A DNA stretch of 7,273 nucleotides from NCBI GenBank assembly GCA_004552515.1, contig SFOF01000133.1, forward strand, positions 1 through 7,273, in the 5' to 3' direction. The position numbers and the translations under genes are program-made. The notes under the pieces are model-generated. The model had not been told where the DNA came from, searched no databases, and saw only the letters and a list, made by a program, of their open reading frames with translations. The DNA comes from Clostridiales bacterium. GTDB taxonomy: Bacteria > Bacillota > Clostridia > Christensenellales > Aristaeellaceae. Below, in pieces: positions 1 to 6,102 of this stretch (its first letter is position 1; each line of letters starts with the position of its first letter).

Positions 1-16
1 AATCGGAACATAGTTG

Positions 17-45
17 TTTACGCCGCGCCCGATTTGTGTTAAATT
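17..45 (+). promoter_or_regulatory. possible promoter for the GH13 gene
   Basis: The 85-bp leader is much more AT-rich than the genes. The best pair of hexamers seen is TTTACG (17-22) and TAAATT (40-45) with a 17-nt spacer, each matching the sigma-A consensus at 4 of 6 positions. A 7-bp inverted repeat, GTTGTTT (13-19) and AAACAAC (53-59), brackets this pair and could be an operator, but the arms are 33 bp apart. The match is weak and other placements are possible. Confidence 0.3.
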
Positions 46-68
46 AATAGCGAAACAACGACAATTAT

Positions 69-75
69 AAAGGAG
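69..75 (+). promoter_or_regulatory. ribosome binding site of the GH13 gene
   Basis: AAAGGAG lies 10 nt upstream of the ATG at 86. It fixes that ATG as the start of the glycosidase, and no other in-frame start nearby has a comparable site. Confidence 0.75.
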
Positions 76-85
76 TGTTCCTATC

Positions 86-1447
86 ATGTCCAAGCTCATC
101 TGCCAGCGCACCGTCGTTCCCGCGGCGCATAAGAGCGTCATCTATCAGCTGTTCCTGCGCGCCTTCACGCCCGAGGGCACGCTGAACGCCGCATCCGAGC
201 TGCTGCCCCACCTCGCCGAGCTGGGGATCGATATCGTCTATCTCTGCCCCATCTGCGCGCACGATCCCGATGAGAACCCCGATTTCTGGAGCGACCGCCA
301 GAAGGCGAGCGGCTGCAACAACCCGAAGAATCCCTACCGCATCAGCGATTACTATCACGTCGAGCCGGAATACGGCACCGACGACGACCTCAAGCGCTTC
401 ATCCGCCGCGCGCACGGGCTGGGCATGAAGGTCATGCTCGATCTGGTGTATTTCCACTGCGGCCCGACCGCCGCCCTGATCGACGAGCATCCCGATTTCG
501 TCATGCGCAATGAGGACGGCTCAATCATCAACGGCCAGTGGCATTTCCCGAAGCTGAACTTCGACAATCCCGCGCTGCGCGAATATCTCTTCGACAACAT
601 GGTCTATTATGTGAATGATTTCAACGCGGACGGCTATCGCACCGACGTGGGCGACGGCATCCCGCTCGATTTCTGGAAGGAAGCGCGCCGCCGCCTTGAC
701 AAAATCAATCCGGATCTCATCATGCTCAACGAGGGCTTCAGCGCCGCCTCCATGGTGAACGCCTTCGACGTACTCTACGGCTTCCACTGGGCGAGCACGC
801 TGCGCAATATGCTGCTCAGCGGCAAGCCCGTCTCCACGCTGAGCACAACATGGCTGGAGGATCGCGAGCGGCTGCCCGAAGGCGCGCTGATGACCCGCCA
901 CTACGACAACCACGATCTGGCCAGCGACGACTACGGCCACCGCTTCGAGCGCGTGCTGGACAAGCGGCAGATCGACAACGTCATTATCATGAACATGACA
1001 ATGGACGGCGTGCCGCTGCTCTACAACGGCGACGAGATCGGCGACGGCCGCCGCCACAGCCTGTTCGCCAGCCCCGCGCTCAATCCGGGCTTCACCATCG
1101 ACTGGGCGCAGGCGCTGACCGAGCGCGGCCAGGATCGTCTGGCGCTCGTCACCGAGCTGATCGCGCTGCGCCACGGCGAGGAGCTGCTCACCGAGGGCGA
1201 CATGGCGCTCGTGCCCACCGCCGAGCCGGAAAAGGTCTTCGCCTTCCGCCGCTTCTCCGACTATGAGGACGGACAAATCTTCGTGTTCGTCAGCTTCTGC
1301 AAAGAGCCGGTCAAGTGCGCCGTCGAGGCCGAGATCGACGATTTCGCCGCAGCGACCATCCTCAGCCGCGGCGGCAATCTGAGCTTTGAAAACGGCAGGC
1401 CCGTGCTTGAGCTGCTGCCCTACGGCGCGCTGATCGTCCGCGCCTGA
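86..1447 (+). CDS. GH13 alpha-amylase family glycoside hydrolase, cytoplasmic
   Basis: This 453-residue protein belongs to glycoside hydrolase family 13, retaining enzymes acting on alpha-glucosidic bonds, most often starch-derived oligosaccharides. The barrel starts at about residue 18 (VIYQLFLRAF). The four family motifs are present in order: region I DLVYFHCG (119-126), region II GYRTDVGDGIP (183-193), region III LIMLNEGF (211-218) and region IV HYDNHD (272-277). By position, Asp187 is the nucleophile, Glu216 the acid/base and Asp277 the transition-state stabiliser. From about residue 380 a short all-beta C-terminal domain follows. No signal peptide is visible, so it probably acts on imported malto-oligosaccharides or other glucosides. 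Oddly, region I has Phe123 where most GH13 enzymes have Asn. The neighbouring MFS transporter may supply the substrate. Family assignment is firm; exact specificity (alpha-glucosidase, maltogenic amylase, oligo-1,6-glucosidase or other) cannot be read from the sequence. Confidence 0.93.
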   Translation: MSKLICQRTVVPAAHKSVIYQLFLRAFTPEGTLNAASELLPHLAELGIDIVYLCPICAHDPDENPDFWSDRQKASGCNNPKNPYRISDYYHVEPEYGTDDDLKRFIRRAHGLGMKVMLDLVYFHCGPTAALIDEHPDFVMRNEDGSIINGQWHFPKLNFDNPALREYLFDNMVYYVNDFNADGYRTDVGDGIPLDFWKEARRRLDKINPDLIMLNEGFSAASMVNAFDVLYGFHWASTLRNMLLSGKPVSTLSTTWLEDRERLPEGALMTRHYDNHDLASDDYGHRFERVLDKRQIDNVIIMNMTMDGVPLLYNGDEIGDGRRHSLFASPALNPGFTIDWAQALTERGQDRLALVTELIALRHGEELLTEGDMALVPTAEPEKVFAFRRFSDYEDGQIFVFVSFCKEPVKCAVEAEIDDFAAATILSRGGNLSFENGRPVLELLPYGALIVRA

Positions 1448-1463
1448 TCCCTCATCAGAATTC

Positions 1464-1496
1464 ATCCCGCCGCACAGTGCGTTCGGCGGGATTTTT
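1464..1496 (+). terminator. factor-independent terminator after the GH13 gene
   Basis: A 9-bp GC-rich stem, ATCCCGCCG (1464-1472) with CGGCGGGAT (1484-1492), closes an 11-nt loop. It runs straight into a T-tract (1492-1496). It starts 17 bp after the glycosidase stop and should end that transcript before the transporter gene. Confidence 0.85.
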
Positions 1497-1499
1497 ATA

Positions 1500-1539
1500 C
1501 CTCCGGATTTTGCAAAGCAAAATTTTCTTTGCGCGGAGG
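1500..1539. repeat. nested inverted repeats upstream of the transporter promoter (possible operator)
   Basis: Two overlapping symmetries are visible. ATTTTGC (1507-1513) and GCAAAAT (1517-1523) form a perfect 7-bp inverted repeat around a 3-bp centre. A longer imperfect one pairs CCTCCG (1500-1505) with CGGAGG (1534-1539) and GCAAAG (1512-1517) with CTTTGC (1527-1532), with an unequal internal bulge. The element ends one base before the -35 hexamer of the transporter promoter, a position suited to a regulator site. No known operator consensus is recognised, so the role is inferred from position. Confidence 0.4.
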
Positions 1540-1540
1540 G

Positions 1541-1570
1541 ATGACAAAAGGGGCGGTTCAATGCTATAAT
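1541..1570 (+). promoter_or_regulatory. sigma-A type promoter of the MFS transporter gene
   Basis: A perfect TATAAT -10 box (1565-1570) is preceded by TGC, giving an extended -10 element (TGCTATAAT, 1562-1570). ATGACA (1541-1546) matches TTGACA at 5 of 6 positions with an 18-nt spacer. Initiation would fall near 1576-1578, leaving a leader of roughly 40-50 nt. This is the best promoter in the window. Confidence 0.85.
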
Positions 1571-1608
1571 GAGACGGATTCTCATAAAACAGTGAATACC
1601 AAAGCCGC

Positions 1609-1614
1609 AGGGGG
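1609..1614 (+). promoter_or_regulatory. ribosome binding site that decides the transporter start
   Basis: AGGGGG directly abuts the ATG at 1615 (0-nt spacing, unusable for it) but lies 9 nt from the in-frame GTG at 1624. Spacing therefore favours GTG-1624 as the initiation codon. Confidence 0.55.
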
Positions 1615-1623
1615 ATGGCTACC

Positions 1624-2946
1624 GTGAAGCATCTTCATTACAAGGATTCCAGTCTCTATCGTCTTTTTAATCTCCATGACGAAAAGGCCAAGGGGCGCAG
1701 CGTCATGCTGGCCTCATCGATCCTGTCCGGCATCATCGGCTGGCTGACCGGCGGCCTGTTCTACACCAGCTTTCTGATGCACAACGGCATCGATCTGGTC
1801 AAAATCGGCATCATTTCCTTTGTGCCCTATATCGCCAACTGCTTCGCCGTGTTTGCGCCCAGCATCCTCGAGCGCTTTCCGAAAAGGCGCTGGGTGCTCT
1901 TCGGCGGCCGGCTGGCCTACTATCTGCTGACGATCTTCGGCACGACGGTCATGCCGTTTCTCGTTACCGATCCCGATCTGCGCACGCTCTGCTTTGCCAT
2001 ACTGATATTCGCCGCCAACATCACCAACGCGCTCTTTGCGGGCGGCTATTCGGCGTGGCATATCAACTTCATTCCCAACAACGTGCGCGCCGAGTATTTC
2101 TCCACCAGCTCGATGATCTCCAATTTCATCGCGCTGGGCACAGCGCTCATATCGAGCCTTGTGGCCGACGCGTTTTCCGCCTCGCCCTACGCCTACACGA
2201 TCATCATCATACTGCGCTTTGTGGCGCTGGGCCTGGCGCTTCTGGAATTGTGGTTCCTGCTCCAGCCGGTGGAATACCCCTACGAAAAATCGGGCGACAA
2301 GGTGCGCTTCAGCGACATCTTCACCAAGCCCTTTTCTCATCCGAAATTCATGCGCACGCTGCTGCTGATGGGCCTGTGGACGTTCTTCGTCGATACGAGC
2401 GCCTCGTCCATCAACTATTATCTGCTCAACGACGTCGGCGTGAGCTATACGTTCACGTTTACGCTCAATATGCTCTATCCGTTCTTCATACTGTTCCTCT
2501 TAAAGCCGGTCAACCGACTGATCCGGCAGCATGGCTGGCTGCCCATGTTCGCCGTCGGCGCGATCCTCTACGCGATCCCCTCGTTCATCTATTCCTTCGT
2601 CACCGCCGCGAACTACCTCTGGCTCATGCCCATCGTCCGCCTCACCCAGCACGCGTTCGGCGTGCTGCTCAATACGGCCTATTCCAACGTGGTCTACGTC
2701 AATATGCCCGAATCCGACCGCGTGAGCTATCTGGCGTTCTATTCGATCTTCATAAACGCGCTGGCCTTCTGCGGCGTGCTGTTCGGCACATGGTTCGTGG
2801 GCACGTTCCCGAACCTCGATCTGGCGATCGGCGCGCTGCACTTCGGCAAGGTGCAGGTGCTCATGTGGGTCGAATCCTTCGGCCGCGCGTTCGTAGGCGT
2901 CCTGACGCTCGCCATGATGCGCAGCATCCGGCCCGACGAAGCCTGA
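1624..2946 (+). CDS. MFS transporter, 12 transmembrane helices, probable sugar or glycoside uptake
   Basis: This is an integral membrane protein of about 440 residues with major facilitator architecture. Twelve hydrophobic segments are visible in two sets of six. Numbered from the upstream ATG at 1615 they lie near 29-52, 63-83, 93-116, 122-146, 165-187, 194-217, then 246-270, 279-298, 307-330, 333-360, 370-395 and 412-436. A charged cytoplasmic loop (about 218-245) separates the halves, as is typical of the superfamily. GTG-1624 is chosen because of its AGGGGG site; ATG-1615 would add three residues. The gene has its own promoter behind a terminator, so it is regulated separately from the preceding GH13 glycosidase although the pair suggests a common substrate. 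No substrate-specific motif is recognised, so sugar transport is inferred from context only. Drug export or transport of another small molecule remains possible. Confidence 0.85.
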   Translation: MKHLHYKDSSLYRLFNLHDEKAKGRSVMLASSILSGIIGWLTGGLFYTSFLMHNGIDLVKIGIISFVPYIANCFAVFAPSILERFPKRRWVLFGGRLAYYLLTIFGTTVMPFLVTDPDLRTLCFAILIFAANITNALFAGGYSAWHINFIPNNVRAEYFSTSSMISNFIALGTALISSLVADAFSASPYAYTIIIILRFVALGLALLELWFLLQPVEYPYEKSGDKVRFSDIFTKPFSHPKFMRTLLLMGLWTFFVDTSASSINYYLLNDVGVSYTFTFTLNMLYPFFILFLLKPVNRLIRQHGWLPMFAVGAILYAIPSFIYSFVTAANYLWLMPIVRLTQHAFGVLLNTAYSNVVYVNMPESDRVSYLAFYSIFINALAFCGVLFGTWFVGTFPNLDLAIGALHFGKVQVLMWVESFGRAFVGVLTLAMMRSIRPDEA

Positions 2947-2955
2947 AAAAGCATA

Positions 2956-2994
2956 AAACAGCGCCGTCCGATATTTTCTCGGACGGCGCTGTTT
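2956..2994. terminator. bidirectional terminator between convergent genes
   Basis: A perfect 16-bp stem (left arm 2956-2971, right arm 2979-2994) with a 7-nt loop TATTTTC fills the 49-bp gap between the transporter stop and the thioesterase stop. On the plus strand the stem ends in GTTTCTT. On the minus strand it runs into TGTTTTATGCTTTTT, a stronger U-tract. It should end both the plus-strand transporter transcript and the minus-strand operon. Confidence 0.93.
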
Positions 2995-2995
2995 C

Positions 2996-3502
2996 TTATG
3001 GATTTTCCCGCTGCGCGCGTTCTCTCTCTTCCCGGAGGCGCTGCTTTCTCGCCTCGGCGCGCGCCTGTCCGCGCTCCCAGACGGCCTTCTCCTCATCCGT
3101 TTCGAGGATCAGGCCGGGCACGCGGCAGGGCCTGCCATTTTCGTCCAGCGCCACCATGATGAGCCGGGCGCTGTTGATCAGCGTGCTTTCGCCGCTGAGC
3201 GCCTCGCGATAGGTCTTGACGCTGACTTCCATAGAACTGGTGCCCACATAGTTGAGCCGGCCTCTGAGCACGATCACATCGTTCGGGAATGCGCCCTTGT
3301 CAAACTCCAGCTTGTCCACAAGCGCCGTGGTCACATGGCAGCCCGCGTGCCGCCGCGCCACCGCCGCGCTCACCTCGTCGATCCACGCCATGAGCTGGCC
3401 GCCGAAGAGACGCTGCGCGCCGTTCATATGCGCCATTGTCAGCACGTGAACCTGCTGCGATTCGGAATCGGTCACTCTTTTCATCGGTCTATCGTCGCTC
3501 AT
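2996..3502 (-). CDS. hotdog-fold acyl-CoA thioesterase
   Basis: This 168-residue cytoplasmic protein has the size and motifs of the YciA/BACH-type acyl-CoA thioesterases, which hydrolyse acyl-CoA to free acid and CoA. The hotdog signature is near the start: AHMNGAQRLFGGQLMAWIDE (24-43), with Asn27 and Asp42 as likely active-site residues and the Gly34-Gly35 turn before the central helix. The C-terminal 30 residues form a highly charged Arg/Glu-rich helix that may aid oligomerisation. The start is the ATG at 3502, with GAGG 7 nt upstream; an open frame continues further upstream but its sequence is antisense-like and overlaps the aminotransferase. The start overlaps the aminotransferase stop in an ATGA, implying translational coupling. 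As last gene of an arylacetyl-CoA operon it may release arylacetate from CoA or recover CoA. Fold is well supported; substrate is inferred from context. Confidence 0.88.
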   Translation of the reverse strand: MSDDRPMKRVTDSESQQVHVLTMAHMNGAQRLFGGQLMAWIDEVSAAVARRHAGCHVTTALVDKLEFDKGAFPNDVIVLRGRLNYVGTSSMEVSVKTYREALSGESTLINSARLIMVALDENGRPCRVPGLILETDEEKAVWERGQARAEARKQRLREERERAQRENP

Positions 3503-4689
3503 CTGACAACCTCGCTGAATATCGCGCCGAGCCGGCGAATGCCCTCGCCGATGCGCTCGTCGCTCATGGTCGAATAGTTCAGGCGCAGCGCGCTGGAGGG
3601 CTTGTCCATATCCACCATGAACGTGCTGCCGGGCACATAGACCACCTTGTTCGCCGCGCAGGTCGCCGCCAGCGCCTGCGTATCCACGCCGTGTCCCAGA
3701 TCGCACCAGATGAACAGGCCGCCGTTCGGGCGCGTGCAGGTCACGTCCGCGGGGAAATCGCGCGCGATGGCGTCCAGCATTGTGCGGCACTTGTGCGCGT
3801 AGTTGGCGCGCATTTTGACGATCGCCGCGTCCAGATCAAAGCGCGTCATATACTCATAGGCCAGCAGCTGCGGCAGCATGGCCGTGTGGACGTCGCTGAT
3901 CTGCTTGCCCACGACGATCTTCTGCACGATGGCCTGATTGGCGCACACAAAGCCGATGCGCAGGCCGGGCGCGAGGATCTTTGAAAACGAGCCGCAGTAA
4001 ATCACGCGGCCGTCCACGTCCATGGACTTGATCGTGGGAACCTTCGTGCCGTCGAAGGTCAGATCGCCGTACGGATTGTCCTCGATGATGATGAGGTTGT
4101 TTTTCCGCGCGATTTCATAGACGGCTTTGCGCTTTTCAAGGCTCATTGTCGTGCCCATGGGGTTCTGGAAGGTCGGGATGGTGTAGATCAGCTTCGCGTT
4201 TTTGTTTTCGGCGACGGTCTTTTCGAGAGAGGCAATGTTCATGCCGTCCTCGTCCATCTTCACGCCGGCCAGATGTGCGTTGTACGAGCGGAAGGCGTTC
4301 AGCGCGCCGATGAAGCTCGGCTCCTCGACGATCACCGTGTCGCCCTCGTTGACCAGCGCCTTTGCGGACAGCTCGATGCCCTGCTGCCCGCCGGAGACGA
4401 TAATCACCTCGTCGTCTGCGTTGTCGATATGCTCGACGCGCTTAAGCCGCGCCTTCACGGCCTCGCGCAGCGGCGTATAGCCCTCGGTCACGCCGTACTG
4501 GAGCGAGAGCACCGGCTGATTTCTGAGCAGCTCGGCGGCGATATCCGCCAGCTCTTCGTTGGGGAACAGCTCCGGCGCGGGATTGCCGCCGGCCAGAGAA
4601 ATGACCTCGGGATCGGCCGCGAATTTGAAGATTTCGCGAATGGCCGAGCCGCGCATGGTGCTCATGCGGTCTGAAAAACGATAGTCCAT
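3499..4689 (-). CDS. PLP-dependent aminotransferase (fold type I, class I/II), probable aromatic amino acid transaminase
   Basis: This 396-residue cytoplasmic enzyme resembles the LysN/2-aminoadipate and aromatic aminotransferase branch of fold-type I PLP enzymes. It swaps an amino group between an amino acid and a 2-oxoacid. Visible family residues are the N-terminal SLAGGNPAPELFP (31-43), substrate-side LQYGVTEGYTPLREA (63-77), PLP-contacting Asn176 in QNPMG, Asp204 and Tyr207 in EDNPYGDL, the Schiff-base Lys237 in YCGSFSKILAPGLRIGF and the carboxylate-binding Arg369 in ALRLNYS. It is complete and of usual length. GGAGG lies 9 nt upstream of the ATG. It follows the ACT gene by 24 bp and overlaps the thioesterase gene by 4 bp. 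Alongside iorAB and paaK, it most plausibly interconverts phenylalanine, tyrosine or tryptophan and their arylpyruvates. Broader specificity (2-aminoadipate, branched-chain) is possible and cannot be excluded here. Confidence 0.92.
   Translation of the reverse strand: MDYRFSDRMSTMRGSAIREIFKFAADPEVISLAGGNPAPELFPNEELADIAAELLRNQPVLSLQYGVTEGYTPLREAVKARLKRVEHIDNADDEVIIVSGGQQGIELSAKALVNEGDTVIVEEPSFIGALNAFRSYNAHLAGVKMDEDGMNIASLEKTVAENKNAKLIYTIPTFQNPMGTTMSLEKRKAVYEIARKNNLIIIEDNPYGDLTFDGTKVPTIKSMDVDGRVIYCGSFSKILAPGLRIGFVCANQAIVQKIVVGKQISDVHTAMLPQLLAYEYMTRFDLDAAIVKMRANYAHKCRTMLDAIARDFPADVTCTRPNGGLFIWCDLGHGVDTQALAATCAANKVVYVPGSTFMVDMDKPSSALRLNYSTMSDERIGEGIRRLGAIFSEVVR
3510..3513 (-). promoter_or_regulatory. 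ribosome binding site that decides the thioesterase start
   Basis: GAGG on the minus strand lies 7 nt upstream of the ATG at 3502, inside the last codons of the aminotransferase. It supports this start over the longer upstream frame and over the internal Met7. Confidence 0.6.
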
Positions 4690-4713
4690 AATACGTTCCT
4701 CCGTTTGGGTTTG

Positions 4714-5145
4714 TCAGATGCGATAGACGTCCTCCGGCTTTTCGGCCGCAAAGCCGCCCGCCGAGAGGATCGCCTCTGCCTTTTCAATATCGTCCACGCG
4801 CATCACCACGAGCGCCTTGCCGCCCACGCGTCCCGTGCAGGCGTACATATACTCGATGGCGATATCCGCGTCCGAGAGCAGCGACACCACCTCTGCCGCG
4901 CCGCCGGGCCGATCGGCCATGACCGTGGCCACCATATCGGTAATGCGCACCGTCACGCCGGAATCGGTCAGCACGCGCTTGGCCTCCTCGGGCCGGTTGA
5001 CGATCAGGCGCAGCACGCCGAAATCGGTCGTGTCCGCCAGAGACAGCGCGCTCACGTCGATGTTATGCCCGGCCAGCTCGCTCATGACCGCGGCCAGACG
5101 GCCCTTTTTGTTTTCCAGAAATACGGACAGCTGCTTGATGATCAT
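4714..5145 (-). CDS. tandem ACT-domain protein, likely amino acid sensor
   Basis: This 143-residue protein consists of two ACT domains and no catalytic domain: ACT-1 about residues 3-67 and ACT-2 about 71-136. Each begins with the usual strand-loop-helix pattern (ENKKGRLAAVMSELAGHNID at 11-30, then DRPGGAAEVVSLLSDADI at 78-95), whose loop glycines typically line the ligand site. ACT pairs bind amino acids at domain interfaces and change the activity of a partner. Small ACT proteins of this type are often found beside paaK and iorAB, as here (21 bp after paaK, 24 bp before the aminotransferase). The inferred role is to sense aromatic amino acids and modulate the ligase, the oxidoreductase or the aminotransferase. 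A GGGGAG site lies 8 nt upstream of the ATG. No DNA-binding segment is present, so direct transcriptional control is unlikely. Partner and ligand are not determined. Confidence 0.88.
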   Translation of the reverse strand: MIIKQLSVFLENKKGRLAAVMSELAGHNIDVSALSLADTTDFGVLRLIVNRPEEAKRVLTDSGVTVRITDMVATVMADRPGGAAEVVSLLSDADIAIEYMYACTGRVGGKALVVMRVDDIEKAEAILSAGGFAAEKPEDVYRI

Positions 5146-5166
5146 GCGGACTCTCCCCTTTCCTCT

Positions 5167-6003
5167 TTACAGCCTGCGCCGGTCGATGACGCGCTTGGCC
5201 TTGCCCTCGCTGCGTTCGATGCTCTTGGGGTTGACCAGATGCACCTTCGCGCCGATGCCCAGCACGCTGCGCAGCTCGGCAGTGATCTGCTTTTCGATCT
5301 TCTCGATGGATTTCACATCATCGGCGAAGAGCTGCTCGCTCATCTCGACGTTCACATCGAAGGTGTCGTTGTTGTTCACGCGATCGACGATGATCTGATA
5401 ATTGGGCGTAATGTCGCCCACGCTGACCTTGAGCAGCACCTCCTCGATCTGCGAGGGGAACACGTTCACGCCGCGGATGATCAGCATATCGTCGCTGCGC
5501 CCGCTCGGCTTGTTCATGCGGATGTGCGTGCGGCCGCAGGCGCACGGCTCGTAATTGAGCGAGCAGATGTCGCGCGTGCGGTAGCGGATGAGGGGAAAGC
5601 CCTGCTTGGTCAGCGTCGTAAAGACCAGCTCGCCCGTCGCTCCCTCGGGCAGCACCTCGCCGGTGTCGGGATCGATGATCTCGGGAATGAAGTTATCCTC
5701 GTTGACATGCATCCCCGCCTGACATTCGCACTCATAGGACACGCCCGGCCCCATGATCTCGGACAGGCCGTAGATGTCATACGCCTTAATGCCCAGCTTT
5801 TCCTCAATCTGCGCGCGCATGCTCTCCGTCCATGGCTCCGCGCCGAATATGCCGCACTTGAGGCTCAGCTGATCCTTCACGCCCAGCTTTTCGATTTCCT
5901 CGCCCAGATACATGGCGTAGGACGGCGTGCAGCACAGCACGGTCGATTTGAAATCGATCATCGTCTGGATTTGCAGCGCCGTGTTGCCCGCGGAAATCGG
6001 CAC
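5167..6003 (-). CDS. paaK: C-terminal fragment of phenylacetate-CoA ligase
   Basis: This is the open frame from a GTG at 6003; ligase-like codons continue back to about 6027, just past the 79-bp copy. It carries CTPSYAMYLGEEIEKLGV, FGAEPWTESM, YDIYGLSE, the Cys-rich CECQ and CACGR sites, RYRTRD, GRSDDMLIIRGVNVFP and the C-terminal SEGKAKRV subdomain. No ribosome binding site precedes the GTG, so independent translation is doubtful. The fragment lacks the nucleotide-binding SGTTGK loop. Confidence 0.65.
   Translation of the reverse strand: MPISAGNTALQIQTMIDFKSTVLCCTPSYAMYLGEEIEKLGVKDQLSLKCGIFGAEPWTESMRAQIEEKLGIKAYDIYGLSEIMGPGVSYECECQAGMHVNEDNFIPEIIDPDTGEVLPEGATGELVFTTLTKQGFPLIRYRTRDICSLNYEPCACGRTHIRMNKPSGRSDDMLIIRGVNVFPSQIEEVLLKVSVGDITPNYQIIVDRVNNNDTFDVNVEMSEQLFADDVKSIEKIEKQITAELRSVLGIGAKVHLVNPKSIERSEGKAKRVIDRRRL
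5495..5573 (-). repeat. source copy of a 79-bp exact direct repeat (in-frame within paaK)
   Basis: This stretch encodes the authentic ligase residues from RDICSLNYEP through CACGRTHIRMNKPSGR. It is identical over 79 bp to 6024-6102, offset by 529 bp and in the same orientation. The identity stops at 5494/6023 (g versus t) and 5574/6103 (g versus c). Because this copy reads as normal family sequence, it is the source and the other is the duplicate. Confidence 0.95.
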
Positions 6004-6023
6004 AACCGTCGCGCCGACGCGCT

Positions 6024-6102
6024 CTGCGCCCGCTCGGCTTGTTCATGCGGATGTGCGTGCGGCCGCAGGCGCACGGCTCGTAATTGAGCGAGCAGATGTC
6101 GC
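6024..6102 (-). repeat. ectopic copy of the 79-bp repeat, replacing paaK coding sequence
   Basis: This is an exact copy of 5495-5573, placed in the middle of paaK. The offset of 529 is not a multiple of three, so it is read in another frame and brings in the TGA at 6045-6043. The flanks are ligase sequence in a common frame, so the segment substitutes for native sequence rather than simply being added. Confidence 0.95.

Noticed and set aside
521..1585. A 354-codon open frame on the minus strand opposite the GH13 gene
   Set aside because: The composition is low-complexity (Val/Ala/His/Glu runs) and typical of the reverse of a GC-rich gene. All four GH13 motifs lie on the plus strand.
2055..3212. 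A 385-codon plus-strand frame across the transporter, the terminator and the thioesterase
   Set aside because: It is an Arg/His/Ala-rich shadow frame that reads through a 16-bp terminator hairpin and opposes a well-supported thioesterase.
3503..3790. Extension of the thioesterase frame 96 codons upstream
   Set aside because: The extension overlaps the aminotransferase in another frame, is Arg/Gly/His-rich and has no domain. The ATG at 3502 has its own GAGG site and a typical ATGA coupling.
6043..6045. Selenocysteine recoding or programmed frameshifting at the in-frame TGA of paaK
   Set aside because: The TGA lies in copied, out-of-frame sequence flanked by residues that do not belong to the family. 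Reading through it would not restore the missing conserved segment.
4705..6087. A 460-codon open frame on the plus strand opposite paaK and the ACT gene
   Set aside because: It is an antisense shadow in GC-rich coding sequence: the product is rich in Ala, His, Arg and Asp with no recognisable motif, while the minus strand holds clear ACT and ligase domains. The repeated ARLVHADVRAAAGARL-like stretch in plus-strand frames here is only the 79-bp repeat read in reverse.
6024..6102. Small mobile element, intein or intron inside paaK
   Set aside because: The segment is an exact copy of ordinary coding sequence from the same gene, only 79 bp, without terminal repeats, target-site duplication or self-splicing features, and native sequence is missing at the site.
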